A DNA stretch of 64,000 nt from Lewinellaceae bacterium (GTDB lineage Bacteria; Bacteroidota; Bacteroidia; Chitinophagales; Saprospiraceae), in contig JADJSY010000002.1 in the NCBI GenBank assembly GCA_016711435.1, positions 216,963 through 280,962 on the forward strand, read 5' to 3'. Shown here one piece after another: positions 8,328-18,194 of this stretch; within the stretch, counting starts at the first letter, position 1, and each line of letters opens with the position of its first letter. A program made the translations under genes and the position numbers. The notes beneath the pieces are model-generated. The model had not been told where the DNA came from. It made no database searches and worked only from the letters and a program-made list of their open reading frames with translations.

Positions 8328-10040
8328 TCAATAGTCCCTTTTCACCCTGTAACTCCCCGATATCATATGATTTACGCCCTGATTATCCTGGAAACTGCCG
8401 CTGAAGGTACCCATAAAATAGTCGCCGACATTAGCCGCAAAAGTTGTCAGGTTGGTGGTGATATTTCCCATTTGTGCCTGCGAAACGCCGAGGTTGTTCA
8501 CGGAGAAATAGGTCATGGGATAAGTCTTGGGCTGGCTGGCATTAAAAGAAAGCGATATAATCGTGGTCGTACCGGAAGCCTCCCGATATAGATAAATGGT
8601 CTGGTTCGTATTCATGGAATCGATCAAACCGCCGTAGGGTTCCGGAGCAGTGAATGTCTGCCCATCCAGGGTGTACTGAATATATTCATCCAGTCCGGTA
8701 CATACCGTGATATTGCCCAGCGCTACATTTCCGCCGTTAGCGGGAATAGCCACTGTTTGCAGGGGGCTTTCTTTCAGGTTATCCAGGTCAAATGCCTGCA
8801 CGATGATACTTGAGACACCGCCACAATCGATTAAATCATAAGAAAAAACACCGTTTTCGTCTGCAAATGCGACTTCAGATGCTGAAAGCCGGATATAACC
8901 ATTGGTGACGGGTTGTCCGTTGCAATCGACCAGCGTACCGGAAATGGTTGTGAATTCGAACGCTGAACTACTCAAAATAATCGGCTGCAACATCGTGTTA
9001 CTGCTGAACGGCCCAATGGTTTGGGTGTACAGGATTTGTGTTCCGCATTGATCGAAAGACTGGATGGTGAGTACCATTTCAGCGTCTTTGATCACCCCGC
9101 CGCTGAAACAGCCGTTGGCATCTGTGGTAGCGTAACTCGGCCAGTTGGTGGCAGTAGTGGTCAGTTGTACCTGCGCGCCGACCAGCGGGTGCTCCAGGTC
9201 GCCGATATAAACTTTGCCACTTAACTGCACCAAAGGAAGACCCACATCGCAGTTCCAGAAAGAGAAGTGTTTGACGGTCCCTACGTATTTATTACCCACT
9301 TTTTGGGCGGTACCTTCTTCTATCCAGCGGGCTTTTTCGGTGTCGAAGTACCAGAGCGGGATATCCGCCGGCGCATCCGCGGCCTGGGTATTCACAATCG
9401 GCATGCTCAGTTCCACTTCTTTACCTGTTGCAATTTGTGTCTTGCCGGCGCTGCTTTCCAGTTCCACTGCCACCATGCCGAAAGTGCCCAAAGTCTGTTC
9501 TTCGCCGCCTGCGTCGATGGCCCGCAAATCGCCCGGCATAAACAAACCCAGTTCCTCATCCGTTGGATTCAGGTAGCGTGCATACACCCGGATTGTGCCG
9601 CTTGCATCGGCCGTATTGGCTGGAAACTTCAGCGACACCCCGCCGGGAATATTGACCGTACCGCCGGATGCGTTGTTGAACGAACCCACCTGAATTCTTC
9701 TAAGCAATTGAATCGTAACGGTTTGCAAGGCTTCATCTTCTACAAAATAAGCGCGGGAAAAATCAAAATAGCCTGTTTTGCTAACCTTCAAAATCGCATC
9801 GTTGTCGGGCAGTTGCACCTGCTCGGTTCGGAACACGCCGTTGTCATCGGTCAATACCATCTTGCCGCCAACATTTACCTGTGCACCCGCAATGGCCGCG
9901 CCAGTTTCATCCATAATACGGCCGGCAAAAGCCACATCCACTATTTTGCCGCCCGAGGTGAGATTTTCTTTGTTACAAGCCCACCAACTGAGGGCACTCA
10001 ACAGAAGCATTCCGATCAAGGCTACTTTAAAATTTTTCAT
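8328..10040 (-). CDS. Lipoprotein with repeated CarboxypepD_reg-like domains
   Basis: 570 residues. The N-terminus has a lipoprotein signal (MLLLSALSWWACNKEN) with the lipidated Cys at about 22. At least three carboxypeptidase-regulatory-like beta-sandwich domains are visible: GRIMDETGAAIAGAQVNVGG at about 40, VYIGDLEHPLVGAQVQL at about 270, and GTLVDCNGQPVTNGYIRL at about 365. This layout is found in Bacteroidota surface lipoproteins of unknown ligand. It is monocistronic, with a repeat block on each side. No catalytic motif was found. Confidence 0.8.
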   Translation of the reverse strand: MKNFKVALIGMLLLSALSWWACNKENLTSGGKIVDVAFAGRIMDETGAAIAGAQVNVGGKMVLTDDNGVFRTEQVQLPDNDAILKVSKTGYFDFSRAYFVEDEALQTVTIQLLRRIQVGSFNNASGGTVNIPGGVSLKFPANTADASGTIRVYARYLNPTDEELGLFMPGDLRAIDAGGEEQTLGTFGMVAVELESSAGKTQIATGKEVELSMPIVNTQAADAPADIPLWYFDTEKARWIEEGTAQKVGNKYVGTVKHFSFWNCDVGLPLVQLSGKVYIGDLEHPLVGAQVQLTTTATNWPSYATTDANGCFSGGVIKDAEMVLTIQSFDQCGTQILYTQTIGPFSSNTMLQPIILSSSAFEFTTISGTLVDCNGQPVTNGYIRLSASEVAFADENGVFSYDLIDCGGVSSIIVQAFDLDNLKESPLQTVAIPANGGNVALGNITVCTGLDEYIQYTLDGQTFTAPEPYGGLIDSMNTNQTIYLYREASGTTTIISLSFNASQPKTYPMTYFSVNNLGVSQAQMGNITTNLTTFAANVGDYFMGTFSGSFQDNQGVNHMISGSYRVKRDY

Positions 10041-10481
10041 AATTGAAAATGATGTTTTTGTGAAATAATTTGGATTTCATTTCCAATCACGCAAAATGGA
10101 GCAGGAGGGTTGGGCGAGGCGTAAGAAGGTGAGAAGTGAGATGGTGAGAAGTGAGAGGTATCCGCTTGGCAGCCCGATAATTTTGGCAAGGGTTTTTCAG
10201 GCCTGTATTCGTAAATAGTGTTTAGTGTGTGGTGTTTAGTGTTTCGGGGGCTTCGCGTTTGGCAGTAGTTGATATTTTGGCCAGTAATCTTGAGTTGAGG
10301 TTATCTCTTAGATTTCTTTAAGAAAAAAAGAACCGATTGACATGCGCGGGGTCGTAAGACCGATAACGCTTGGCTTGTCAACAAATGAAAGCCAAAACTA
10401 TTCGAGCGGATGTATATAAACCCTCATCAACCTTTATCAACCTCATAAACTTCTAAACCGATATTTTATCTTCGCGCCCCG
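10041..10481. other. Intergenic region with half-copies of families D, C and B
   Basis: Divergent promoter region for the lipoprotein and the helicase. From 10126 to 10283 it holds the left half of the composite C/D element, including GGGTTTTTCAGGCCTGTA and a GCAGTAGTTGATATTTTGG core that is also seen at about 6228. The complementary right half is absent. From about 10400 to 10456 it holds the right half of a family B element (CCTCATCAACCTTTATC). The bases between show no recognisable feature. Confidence 0.6.
10467..10474 (+). promoter_or_regulatory. Possible -7 box (TATCTTCG) giving a near-leaderless mRNA
   Basis: TATCTTCG is one base from the Bacteroidota TAnnTTTG element and lies seven bases before the ATG at 10482, so the message would start almost at the start codon. 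No TTG is seen at -33, where a family B repeat sits instead. Confidence 0.35.
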
Positions 10482-13466
10482 ATGCCTGCACAATCCACCA
10501 CCCACGATTCACGATTCACGACTCACTTCCAGGTCGTTTTCAACCTCTATCCTTTCACGGAGCAGCTCTACCTGCCTTCTGCCAATATCGTGCAGCAGGA
10601 CAAAGGCGGGCAACTGGCGCACCTGGTACAGAAAGCGACCCCGGCCACTGTGGTGTCTTATGGTCTGGAACTGAGCCCGCTGGAAAGCCGCCTGATCGGC
10701 ATGGCGGAACAACTCACGCCGAAAAACCTGGAAGCAAAATACAAACCGCCCAAAGCCAAAACACCGCCGACACTCAGCAGCCTGCTGGCCGAAAAAGCCA
10801 CCAAAGAAGTCGTGGAGCGCTTCATTTTCAGCACTTTGGATGTTTTTTTGGATGAAATTGCGCGAAACCGGCTGCCGCTCACCATAGACGCCGAACGCAA
10901 AACATTGGTCAAGGATGTGCAGGTGGTATTTCCCCGCGAAGAACTGATTCCCTATCTTTTTTTCAAAAAAACGGCGGAGGGCATCGAATACCGCCTTCAG
11001 TTAGGCACCGAAACGCAGCGCTGGAACCTTCGGGAGCACAACATCGTGCCGCTCACCAACCTGGAACCGGCCTGGCTGCTGGTCGACTACGCCCTGTTTC
11101 GCGTGCCGGGCATCAATGGAAACATGGTAAAACCGTTCAGGCAAAAAGACATGGTGCTTGTGCCGGCCCGTTCGGAACGCGAATATTTCCGGAAAGTAAT
11201 TGCCAAAAGTATCCGCCGCGGCAGGGTGGAAGCCGAAGGATTTCGCGTGGAAAAAGCAGAAACGCTGCGCAGCACTCGGCTGGAAACCGTGGAAAATATC
11301 CTTGAAAACCGCTGGTTACTCAAGCCAGTGTTCGAGTATGACGGCGCTGAATTTCACTGGGGCGAACGCCGCGACCGGATCACCTCGCTCGATATACCCG
11401 AACAGGATCAGGGCGAAATTGCCGTTCACCTGATCTGCCGCGATGCTGAACTGGAAGCTCAACGCATCGAGTTTCTGAAAAATAACGGATTGCTGGAAGA
11501 TGGCCGCACTTTTTATAAAGCCCATAACGACAGCGGAAAATACGCCGGTTTGCAGGCCTTGCTGGACTGGCTGGGCAACCAACGCGCCGCACTGGAAAAG
11601 GCCGGTTTCCGTATTCCCGCGCCGCAGGCAGACGGCCGGACACTCACTTTGGCAGCCGGCGACATCACCGTACAATCCGAAGCGGCAGGCGACTGGTTTG
11701 ATGTGCAGGGCCGGGTGGTCGTAGGTGAGCACAGTTTCACTTTTCAACAATTGCTGCCCAATCTGCGGCGCTCCGATCCGTTTTTCCTGCTGCCCGACGG
11801 AACCTTTTTCCTGATCCCGGAGGAATGGTTTGCCCGTTTTGCCGACCTGGCCGGGGTGCTACAGGAACAAGGCGAATTGCTGCGTTTACCCAAATCATTG
11901 TACACCGTTTTGCAGGAAACGGAAACGGATACCGGGGTGGAAAAATTCCCTGTAATCGATACGGAACAAATTGATTATCAGCCATCTGAAAATTTAAAAG
12001 CGACGCTCCGGCCCTATCAGTTGCAGGGCGTAAAATGGCTGGTGGGGCACTACCGGCACGGCTTTGGCGCCTGCCTGGCCGACGACATGGGATTGGGTAA
12101 AACCCTGCAAACCATTGCCATGATGTTGTACGCCAAGGAAGCCACAGAAAGGCCGGTTGTCCCCGGCAAAGGCGCCGCTCCGGGACAGGTTCAATTAGAC
12201 CTTTTTGCGGATTACCGCGCCGAATTGCGCCCCCTGAATGCCCTGCTGATCCTGCCCGCCTCGCTGATTTTTAACTGGCAAAAAGAACTGGCGCGTTTTG
12301 CACCGTCGCTGTTTTCGTATGCGCACATCGGCCCCAAACGCCTGCGCGACGCCCGCGCATTAGGGAGCCACGACATCGTGCTGACGACCTATCACACGGC
12401 CCGGCAGGACCTGGATTTGCTGGAAAAAGTGGACTGGCATTTCATTGTGCTGGATGAAAGCCAGCAAATCAAAAACCGCGATTCTGAAATTTCCAAAGTG
12501 GTGCGCAGCCTCCGCGCTTCCTGCAAAATATCACTTTCGGGTACCCCGATCGAAAACTCGCTGGCCGACCTGTGGACACAAATGGAATTTATCAATCCGG
12601 CTACGCTGGGTTCTTACCGGCAGTTTCGGGACCAGTTTCAAACGCCGATTGAAAAACACCACGATGAACGGGCAAAAGCGCGGTTGTTCAGCCGGGTGCA
12701 GCCTTTTTTCCTGCGCAGAACCAAAGAAGAAGTCGCGCCGGAACTGCCGGAACTGACAACCCAGATTTTTTATTCTGAAATGTCACCGGAACAAAAAAAG
12801 TACTACGAACAGGTCAAATCGGTCATGCGCAACCAGATTTTATCGCTGTTCGACGACCCTAAAACGCGATTGCAGGCCTTGCAGGCACTCACCAAACTGC
12901 GGCAAATTGCCAACCATCCGAGGTTGGCCGATGCAGACTACAAAGGTTCCAGCGCCAAAATGGAAGATGTGCTAGCACAATGGGATGTGGTGCGCCGCTC
13001 GGGGCATAAAGCCTTGTTTTTCAGTTCATATGAAAAACATTTGCAACTGTACCGCGCTACCTGGGAGGCAGAAAAACAGTCGTATGCCTGGCTGACCGGC
13101 GATACTGCGCAGGCCGACCGCGGCAGGGAAGTGGATCGTTTTCAGTCGGACCCGACGGTGCAGGCATTTCTGATGACGCTGGGCGCCGGCGGGGTGGGAT
13201 TGAACCTGACTGCGGCAGATTATGTTTTTTTACTCGATCCCTGGTGGAATCCGGCGAAAGAAGATCAGGCCATTGCCCGGGCGCACCGAATCGGTCGCCT
13301 GCACCCGGTGACAGCCCTGCGGTTTATCAGCCGCGGTACCATCGAAGAAAAAATCCTGCTGCTACAGGAACGGAAACGGGCTTTGGGAAAGGATTTGTTT
13401 GCCTCCGCTGATGCCGCGTTTCCACAACTCGACCGGGAGGATATGGAAATGTTGTTGCAGGATTAA
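10482..13466 (+). CDS. SNF2-family DEAD/DEAH-box helicase
   Basis: 994 residues. The first half is the long N-terminal region found in bacterial SNF2 (RapA/HepA-like) proteins. The SNF2 ATPase core starts at about residue 505 (LRPYQLQGVKWLVGHYRHGF), with Walker A DDMGLGKT near 535, motif II DESQ near 657 in place of DEAH, and SGTPIENSLADLWTQ. The helicase C-terminal lobe carries LGAGGVGLNLTAADYV and QAIARAHRIGR. It likely remodels DNA-protein or RNA polymerase complexes using ATP. Residues 5-15 (STTHDSRFTTH) are encoded by a family G repeat, so the original N-terminus has probably been altered by it. No other start fits better. Confidence 0.9.
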   Translation: MPAQSTTHDSRFTTHFQVVFNLYPFTEQLYLPSANIVQQDKGGQLAHLVQKATPATVVSYGLELSPLESRLIGMAEQLTPKNLEAKYKPPKAKTPPTLSSLLAEKATKEVVERFIFSTLDVFLDEIARNRLPLTIDAERKTLVKDVQVVFPREELIPYLFFKKTAEGIEYRLQLGTETQRWNLREHNIVPLTNLEPAWLLVDYALFRVPGINGNMVKPFRQKDMVLVPARSEREYFRKVIAKSIRRGRVEAEGFRVEKAETLRSTRLETVENILENRWLLKPVFEYDGAEFHWGERRDRITSLDIPEQDQGEIAVHLICRDAELEAQRIEFLKNNGLLEDGRTFYKAHNDSGKYAGLQALLDWLGNQRAALEKAGFRIPAPQADGRTLTLAAGDITVQSEAAGDWFDVQGRVVVGEHSFTFQQLLPNLRRSDPFFLLPDGTFFLIPEEWFARFADLAGVLQEQGELLRLPKSLYTVLQETETDTGVEKFPVIDTEQIDYQPSENLKATLRPYQLQGVKWLVGHYRHGFGACLADDMGLGKTLQTIAMMLYAKEATERPVVPGKGAAPGQVQLDLFADYRAELRPLNALLILPASLIFNWQKELARFAPSLFSYAHIGPKRLRDARALGSHDIVLTTYHTARQDLDLLEKVDWHFIVLDESQQIKNRDSEISKVVRSLRASCKISLSGTPIENSLADLWTQMEFINPATLGSYRQFRDQFQTPIEKHHDERAKARLFSRVQPFFLRRTKEEVAPELPELTTQIFYSEMSPEQKKYYEQVKSVMRNQILSLFDDPKTRLQALQALTKLRQIANHPRLADADYKGSSAKMEDVLAQWDVVRRSGHKALFFSSYEKHLQLYRATWEAEKQSYAWLTGDTAQADRGREVDRFQSDPTVQAFLMTLGAGGVGLNLTAADYVFLLDPWWNPAKEDQAIARAHRIGRLHPVTALRFISRGTIEEKILLLQERKRALGKDLFASADAAFPQLDREDMEMLLQD
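10497..10526 (+). repeat. Family G repeat translated in the helicase N-terminus
   Basis: Tandem CACGATTCACGATTCACG units lie 15 bases inside the reading frame of the helicase and keep it open. The same unit occurs outside genes at 4438-4482 and 38494-38534. Confidence 0.7.
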
Positions 13467-13589
13467 TATGAACCGAAAATCACTTTACGGGCTGCTTAAT
13501 GCCGCCGGTTTTATTAAAAACTTTCAGTAATCTGCCAACCACAAAAGGCGGCAAGCTTTTTACCAAAAACACTGATAACGAATAACCTT

Positions 13590-14183
13590 ATGTTCCTGAA
13601 AATCAATCTATTACCCCTTCTAACAGCCCTCGCCCTGGCCTTTTCTGCTTGCCAGTCCGACCCTACCCCAACGCCTCCACCGCAAAACCCACCTGCCACT
13701 GCCAATCGCGCTACCGACCCGGCGCCGGCGCCCGGACCGGCTGCCGTGCCCGAGCCGCCTTTTATCAAAGAAGGCGAACTGGCGATACTCGACCCCACGG
13801 GGAAAAAGGTGGTACAAAAATTTGATATTGAAATTGCACAAATACCCGAAGAGCGGGAACAGGGCCTGATGTACCGGAAAAGTATGTCGGACAAAGAGGG
13901 TATGCTATTTATGTTTGAATACCCGGAACCGCAGAGTTTCTGGATGCGCAATACCTATATCTCTTTGGATATCATTTATTTAAATGAAAAAATGGAGGTG
14001 GTATCCATCCAGAAAAATGCCCCGCCGCAGAGCGACAAACCGCTCCCTTCCGGGAAGCCCGCGCAGTATGTGCTGGAAATTAACGGCGGCCTGAGCGATA
14101 GATTAGGCATCAAGCCGGGGATGAAAGTGGCTTGGCAGGACTATGTGAACAGCCGGGAAGTTGGGGGGTATAATAGTTTATAA
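13590..14183 (+). CDS. DUF192 family lipoprotein
   Basis: 197 residues. A lipoprotein signal ends at about residue 20 (LALAFSACQSDP), followed by a Pro/Ala/Thr-rich linker to about 60 and then a complete DUF192 domain (about 70-185) with EREQGLMYRKSM, GMLFMFEYPEPQSFWMRNTY and the C-terminal KPAQYVLEINGG. DUF192 proteins are small secreted or membrane-anchored beta proteins of unknown activity. The gene stands between the helicase (123 bases upstream) and the REP pair that begins six bases after its stop codon. Confidence 0.9.
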   Translation: MFLKINLLPLLTALALAFSACQSDPTPTPPPQNPPATANRATDPAPAPGPAAVPEPPFIKEGELAILDPTGKKVVQKFDIEIAQIPEEREQGLMYRKSMSDKEGMLFMFEYPEPQSFWMRNTYISLDIIYLNEKMEVVSIQKNAPPQSDKPLPSGKPAQYVLEINGGLSDRLGIKPGMKVAWQDYVNSREVGGYNSL

Positions 14184-14188
14184 GGGGC

Positions 14189-14273
14189 ACTTCCCGAAAG
14201 TTTTTTCACTTTCGGGAAGTTGAAGCGACCCAATATACTTGAACTTCCCGAAAGTCTAAAACTTTCGGGAAGT
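14189..14273. repeat. REP pair (BIME), left flank of the RAYT gene
   Basis: Two hairpins of the type ACTTCCCGAAAGT-loop-ACTTTCGGGAAGT are joined by a linker GAAGCGACCCAATATACTT. The 85-base unit is repeated in the same orientation at 14923-15008 on the other side of the transposase gene. Confidence 0.93.
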
Positions 14274-14284
14274 AGCCCTTGGGG

Positions 14285-14893
14285 TCAGTACCAGTCGCTG
14301 ACGATTTTCAAAAATCTGTCATCTGGGTCGAGATGATGAGCGGCCAAAAAACCTTCCCGGCCTCCAAAAAATGCAAGCACTTCATCTCGCAACAAACGGC
14401 TCGGCCTGTCAGATAACAAACTTATAAATGAAGAATGAGGCCATTCAGCAGGATGAGCCACGAAGCCGTCTTTGACCGGGTTGAGATGGATGTAGTGAAC
14501 CAGATGAGCGAAATATTGATCGTTAGTAACTGCTTTACGCTTAAAATTGGGAATAAACAAACTTCCCATACGTTTCTGTTGCTTATTGAAAGATTGAGCA
14601 TAAGCACTGAATAAATTGCCAAACTGCTTGCTGATTTTCCCTGATGTGGGACTTCCCGAAAGTTTTAGACTTTCGGGAAGTTGGCTCTCTTGTTTTATTT
14701 TAACCATCAGATGGATGTGATTGGGCATCAGGCAATAAGCCAATGTATCTGCCACTGAAGGAATGTGCGCTGTATATTTTTTGAGGAAGTACTGGTAATT
14801 CTCCTCTTTCACAAAGAGGTTTTCAAACCCGTTGGCATGGTTGTAAATGTGATAGGTAGTGCCCGGTTCGAGGGCTGAAGCGTTGTTTTTCAT
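14285..14893 (-). CDS. REP-associated tyrosine transposase (RAYT, Y1_Tnp family)
   Basis: The chosen start is the ATG at 14893, giving 202 residues. The open frame upstream to 15046 is only a translation of the neighbouring REP repeat and is not counted. The domain shows the HUH motif in NHIHLMV, a candidate catalytic Tyr in SAYAQSFNKQ, and the family end VHYIHLNPVKDGFV and WPHSS. RAYTs nick single-stranded DNA at REP hairpins and are thought to spread REP sequences, acting as domesticated IS200/IS605-type enzymes. Here identical REP pairs flank the gene as direct repeats, and one REP hairpin (14651-14681) lies inside the frame, encoding LPESLKLSGS in a region between the HUH and Tyr motifs. 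Confidence 0.93.
   Translation of the reverse strand: MKNNASALEPGTTYHIYNHANGFENLFVKEENYQYFLKKYTAHIPSVADTLAYCLMPNHIHLMVKIKQESQLPESLKLSGSPTSGKISKQFGNLFSAYAQSFNKQQKRMGSLFIPNFKRKAVTNDQYFAHLVHYIHLNPVKDGFVAHPAEWPHSSFISLLSDRPSRLLRDEVLAFFGGREGFLAAHHLDPDDRFLKIVSDWY
14651..14681. repeat. REP hairpin inside the RAYT coding region
   Basis: Perfect 13-base arms ACTTCCCGAAAGT and ACTTTCGGGAAGT are separated by TTTAG, the same hairpin as in the flanking pairs. It keeps the transposase frame open. Confidence 0.93.
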
Positions 14894-14922
14894 TGGATTA
14901 AGATGCGTGTGTTTGAAATATG

Positions 14923-15008
14923 ACTCCCCGAAAGTTTTTTCACTTTCGGGAAGTTGAAGCGACCCAATATACTTAAACTTCCCGAAAGTCTTAAAACTTT
15001 CGGGAAGT
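14923..15008. repeat. REP pair (BIME), right flank of the RAYT gene
   Basis: An 86-base copy of the unit at 14189-14273 in the same orientation, with a few substitutions (ACTCCCCG for ACTTCCCG, one extra base in the second loop). It ends just after the stop codon of the paaD-like gene. Confidence 0.93.
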
Positions 15009-15023
15009 CGCGCTTGGGCTACC

Positions 15024-15521
15024 CTAATGGCACTTAAAATAATCAAACGGCTCCAGACAGTCTAAGCAGCGAAACAGCGCCTTACACGCCGTCGAGCCGA
15101 ATTGTGAGATCATTTCCGTGTTTTGGGAATGGCACAAGGGGCATTCCAGCGCCCGCTGCTCGCCGAGCAGCGCTTTTTTATCCATACTGTTTTCAGCCGG
15201 TGGTGCGATGCCATAGGCGCTGAGTTTTTGGCGACCTTCCGCGCTCAGCCATTCGGTGGTCCAGGCCGGGCTGAGCACCGTCGTGATCCGTACTTTTTCA
15301 AAACCGCCGTCCTGTAGCGCTGCCCGGAGATTGACCTCGATAGTATGCATGGCCGGACAGCCGCTGTACGTCGGGGTGATGACAACCTCCACCGTTCCGT
15401 CGACATGGCGTTTCAGGTCGCGAATGATACCCAGGTCGCGAACGGTCAGCACCGGTATTTCCGGGTCGCAAACGGTGTCTAATATTTGATTTATTTTAAC
15501 AAGTTCCTGACTTTCAGTCAT
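15024..15521 (-). CDS. paaD: PaaD-like protein (phenylacetyl-CoA epoxidase assembly family)
   Basis: 165 residues. The N-terminal half is a MIP18/DUF59-like domain (LDTVCDPEIPVLTVRDLGI, then TPTYSGCPAMHTIE). The C-terminus has a zinc-ribbon-like set of cysteines (CPLCHSQ, CKALFRCLDC) ending FKCH. This layout is that of PaaD/PaaJ, thought to help iron or iron-sulfur assembly of the phenylacetyl-CoA 1,2-epoxidase. No paaA, paaB, paaC or paaE is in the window, so the gene is separated from its usual cluster or the cluster lies elsewhere. It is monocistronic, with a REP pair at its 3' end. Confidence 0.85.
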   Translation of the reverse strand: MTESQELVKINQILDTVCDPEIPVLTVRDLGIIRDLKRHVDGTVEVVITPTYSGCPAMHTIEVNLRAALQDGGFEKVRITTVLSPAWTTEWLSAEGRQKLSAYGIAPPAENSMDKKALLGEQRALECPLCHSQNTEMISQFGSTACKALFRCLDCLEPFDYFKCH

Positions 15522-15561
15522 TTAAATAAAATTTTCACTATAAAAGTACAGGATATGTACG

Positions 15562-18182
15562 TCAAGTCATACTACTGGATATTTTCAAAAGAAATACTTC
15601 AGGCCCAGTGTTCCTTTTACAAAATTGTATTCCGGAACAGGGAAGCCCGGTAAGGCCAAAATCAAGACTCGCCAGAAGATGGGTACTGATCTGTTTGTTT
15701 AGTCCGACCCGGAACGAATACCCGAATGCTGCATCCTCGTTTTTGGGTTTGAAAGCACCTGCGCCCGCAGCGAGGTGAACGGATTTGCCACCGCCCAGAG
15801 ATTGGATGTACATAGCGCCCAGCGTACCGCCGACGATATTAAAATCGGGTTGGAAGGCGTAATAACCTGCCACCGCTTCCAGGGCAAACTGACTGCTCAG
15901 CCGGTAAGTAAGGTCGCCTTCCAGGGCAATGCCCGGGTCGAAAGGTGTGCTCAGGGCGCCCGTGGGCACTGCGACGCCGAGGTGCAGGCTGATACCGAAA
16001 GGATGTGCGCTGCTGCCGCCCGTAATGGCATCGAGGCTTTTTTGTAGTACGGGTTTGTTGGGATCAGTCACGGTGATGGTGATGACAGGGTTGGCGCCTT
16101 CGGGTACGTATAAGATTGTGCTATACGTGCCATCGAGCTGGTCGCCGAGTCGTTGAACCATACCCTGCGATGCCCGTATACCGATGCGGCGTGTTTGGCC
16201 CGGCCCGAGCCTTTTGCCAAATTTATTGACCGGCGTGATCGAGATGCGGTAGCTCTGCTGCCCGTCTTTCACACCCAGACTGGTGATTTTTTCCTGCAAT
16301 GTGATGTCTTCCGGGCGCGAAAAGTCGACGAGTACGCATTTGGTTTCCCAACCCTGGTAGTCGCCCAGCCCGGTCAGTTGCCCGTCGATCAATGCCACGA
16401 CGCGGTACGTGCCGGTCATTTCATTGCCGGTAAAAGCACCCGTGTACTCGCCGTTGCCGATAGAATTCAGGGTGAGCACATTCCCGCTGGTATCGTTGCG
16501 CACCAGATCGGCAAATGCCTGGGTGCGGAGCAAAGAATCAATTTTAGCCCGCCCGATTTCCACCGGATCGCTGCTCACCGAGCCGGACAGGCTGCCCGCG
16601 CTTATATCCGTCCTTGCTGCGAGGTCGCCGAGGTCTTCTCCCGGGCGCAACAAGATGGCGCGCACGGTGGCGGTATTGACGCCTGCGCCTGCTTCCTGAA
16701 CGGAAACTTTTACCTGAATCGGATCGCCGGCATATACCAAACCTTCCTGGCCTGCGCTCAATCTTGTTTTGATGTATTTATCTTCAGCCATCACGGAAAG
16801 TTGATAAGGCGCTCCCTCCGGCCCCATAAATCGAAGTTCCCAGGTGCCTCCCGCTTCAAACGGATCATCGAAATCGATGAGATAACGGATCGTAAGGGCA
16901 TCAAATACAGGTTGATATGAGGTTAATTCACCGTCTTTATACAATTGTAAAGTGGGGATGTACAGATTGTCCGCCCGGCCCAAAGTAGCAACCCGAATGG
17001 TGAGGTTGTCGACCATTCGGTTGACTTTGAACACCGCGCTGATGGTATCATTCAAACCGTTCATGACACCCTCCCGAATGTCGAGTAAACGCGGGCTGCC
17101 ACAATCATACAGCGACCAGGGTATGGTGCTGGTGAAAAAAGTATACAACTCGGCATTGCCGGCTACGCTGGCTTGCGCAAATTGGTCATTTGGGTGGGCT
17201 AATTCTTGCAGGAGGGAAACATCGCAACTGCCTGTGCCGATGGTAAATAATTTTATCTGGTTATGCGGATTGCTCCCCATGTTAATGGCGCCTCCGCTCG
17301 TGCAAGGGATGTTGAAGGTCGTTTGGTTGTAATCAGGCGGCACCGTTTGAATACCATCCGTAAAGAGGATAAAGGTGCGGTTGCTGGTAGCCGTAGAGGC
17401 ATGAACGGCATCGCAGATAGCATCGCCCATCGGCGTTCCGCCGGATGGGACTATATCTGTTAAAGGCGCGCCCTCTCTAAAAAGTGTGTTTTCAATAAAC
17501 GTCCGGCTGCCCCAGTCTTCACCCCAGTTGCCGCTGTGTTTGAGCGAAGCGGCGGCCCCGTTGAAATAATAAACCTTGAGGGTGCCGGTTGCCGCGCCCT
17601 CTGCGGTTAATGCGCGTTTCGTCAGGGGAGGTAGGCGTAAATCGTATTTTTCAGTTCTTCAAAACGTGTGTCGCCATCACCATCGTCCAAATTCATGCTG
17701 CCGGAACGGTCGAGCAGGAGCACGTATTCTTTGGGCGCTGTACACAGGACGGGTGCGCCGGCGCGAACGAACAAGTGGTAGTTGCGTTGTGCAATAACCA
17801 CTCCCATATTGTTGAGGGCTTCTACCCTTCCCCGGCAAAGAGTGCCCGCCGCTCCGGCATTGATTCGTGGGCTTCCGGCTACCGTATATTCCAAAGCGCC
17901 GTTAGTCGGGTTGATATCGATACCTATGGTGCTAATATCTGCCGTACCGTCTGTAGGAGTCCAGTTCCAGCTGCTCGGGGTACTGCCGTCTGACATTGAA
18001 AACCGTAAGGGATACGGTTTCCCGGTATAGGGAGCCGGGTAGGCAACATTTTGAACGGCGTCCGGGAGTTTGCTAAATGCAGGTAAAATAACAGTTTGTG
18101 CGTATGGCTGGACGGTTGCGATGCAACACATCAAAAAAGTGTAAACCAGACGCTTCGATCCGGTTGCTGAAAAAGGAATCAT
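15562..18182 (-). CDS. Secreted VWA-domain protein, interrupted by one frameshift
   Basis: The start is taken at the ATG at 18182 (MIPFSATGSKRLVYTF), because the longer frame to 18254 only translates a family E repeat. After a signal sequence, the N-terminal part ends in a VWA metal-binding motif (LLLDRSGSMN) and meets a TGA at about 17622. One added base in a C4 run at about 17623-17626 joins it to the downstream frame (LTKRALTAEGAATG, then SGGTPMGDAICDAVH) without other stops. The joined protein is about 870 residues: VWA, a beta-rich middle resembling VWA surface proteins, and a C-terminal barrel-like or repeat domain (LHLGVAVPTG). It is likely a surface or outer membrane protein. The frameshift may be a sequencing error. 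Confidence 0.75.
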
Positions 18183-18194
18183 TGTAAAGAGGTT

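Noticed and set aside
14894..15046. N-terminal extension of the RAYT frame
   Set aside because: It is a translation of the flanking REP pair (LPESFKTFGK, LPESEKTFGE); the family start fits the ATG at 14893.
15024..15521. Phenylacetate degradation operon
   Set aside because: Only the paaD-like gene is present, so a pathway cannot be claimed.
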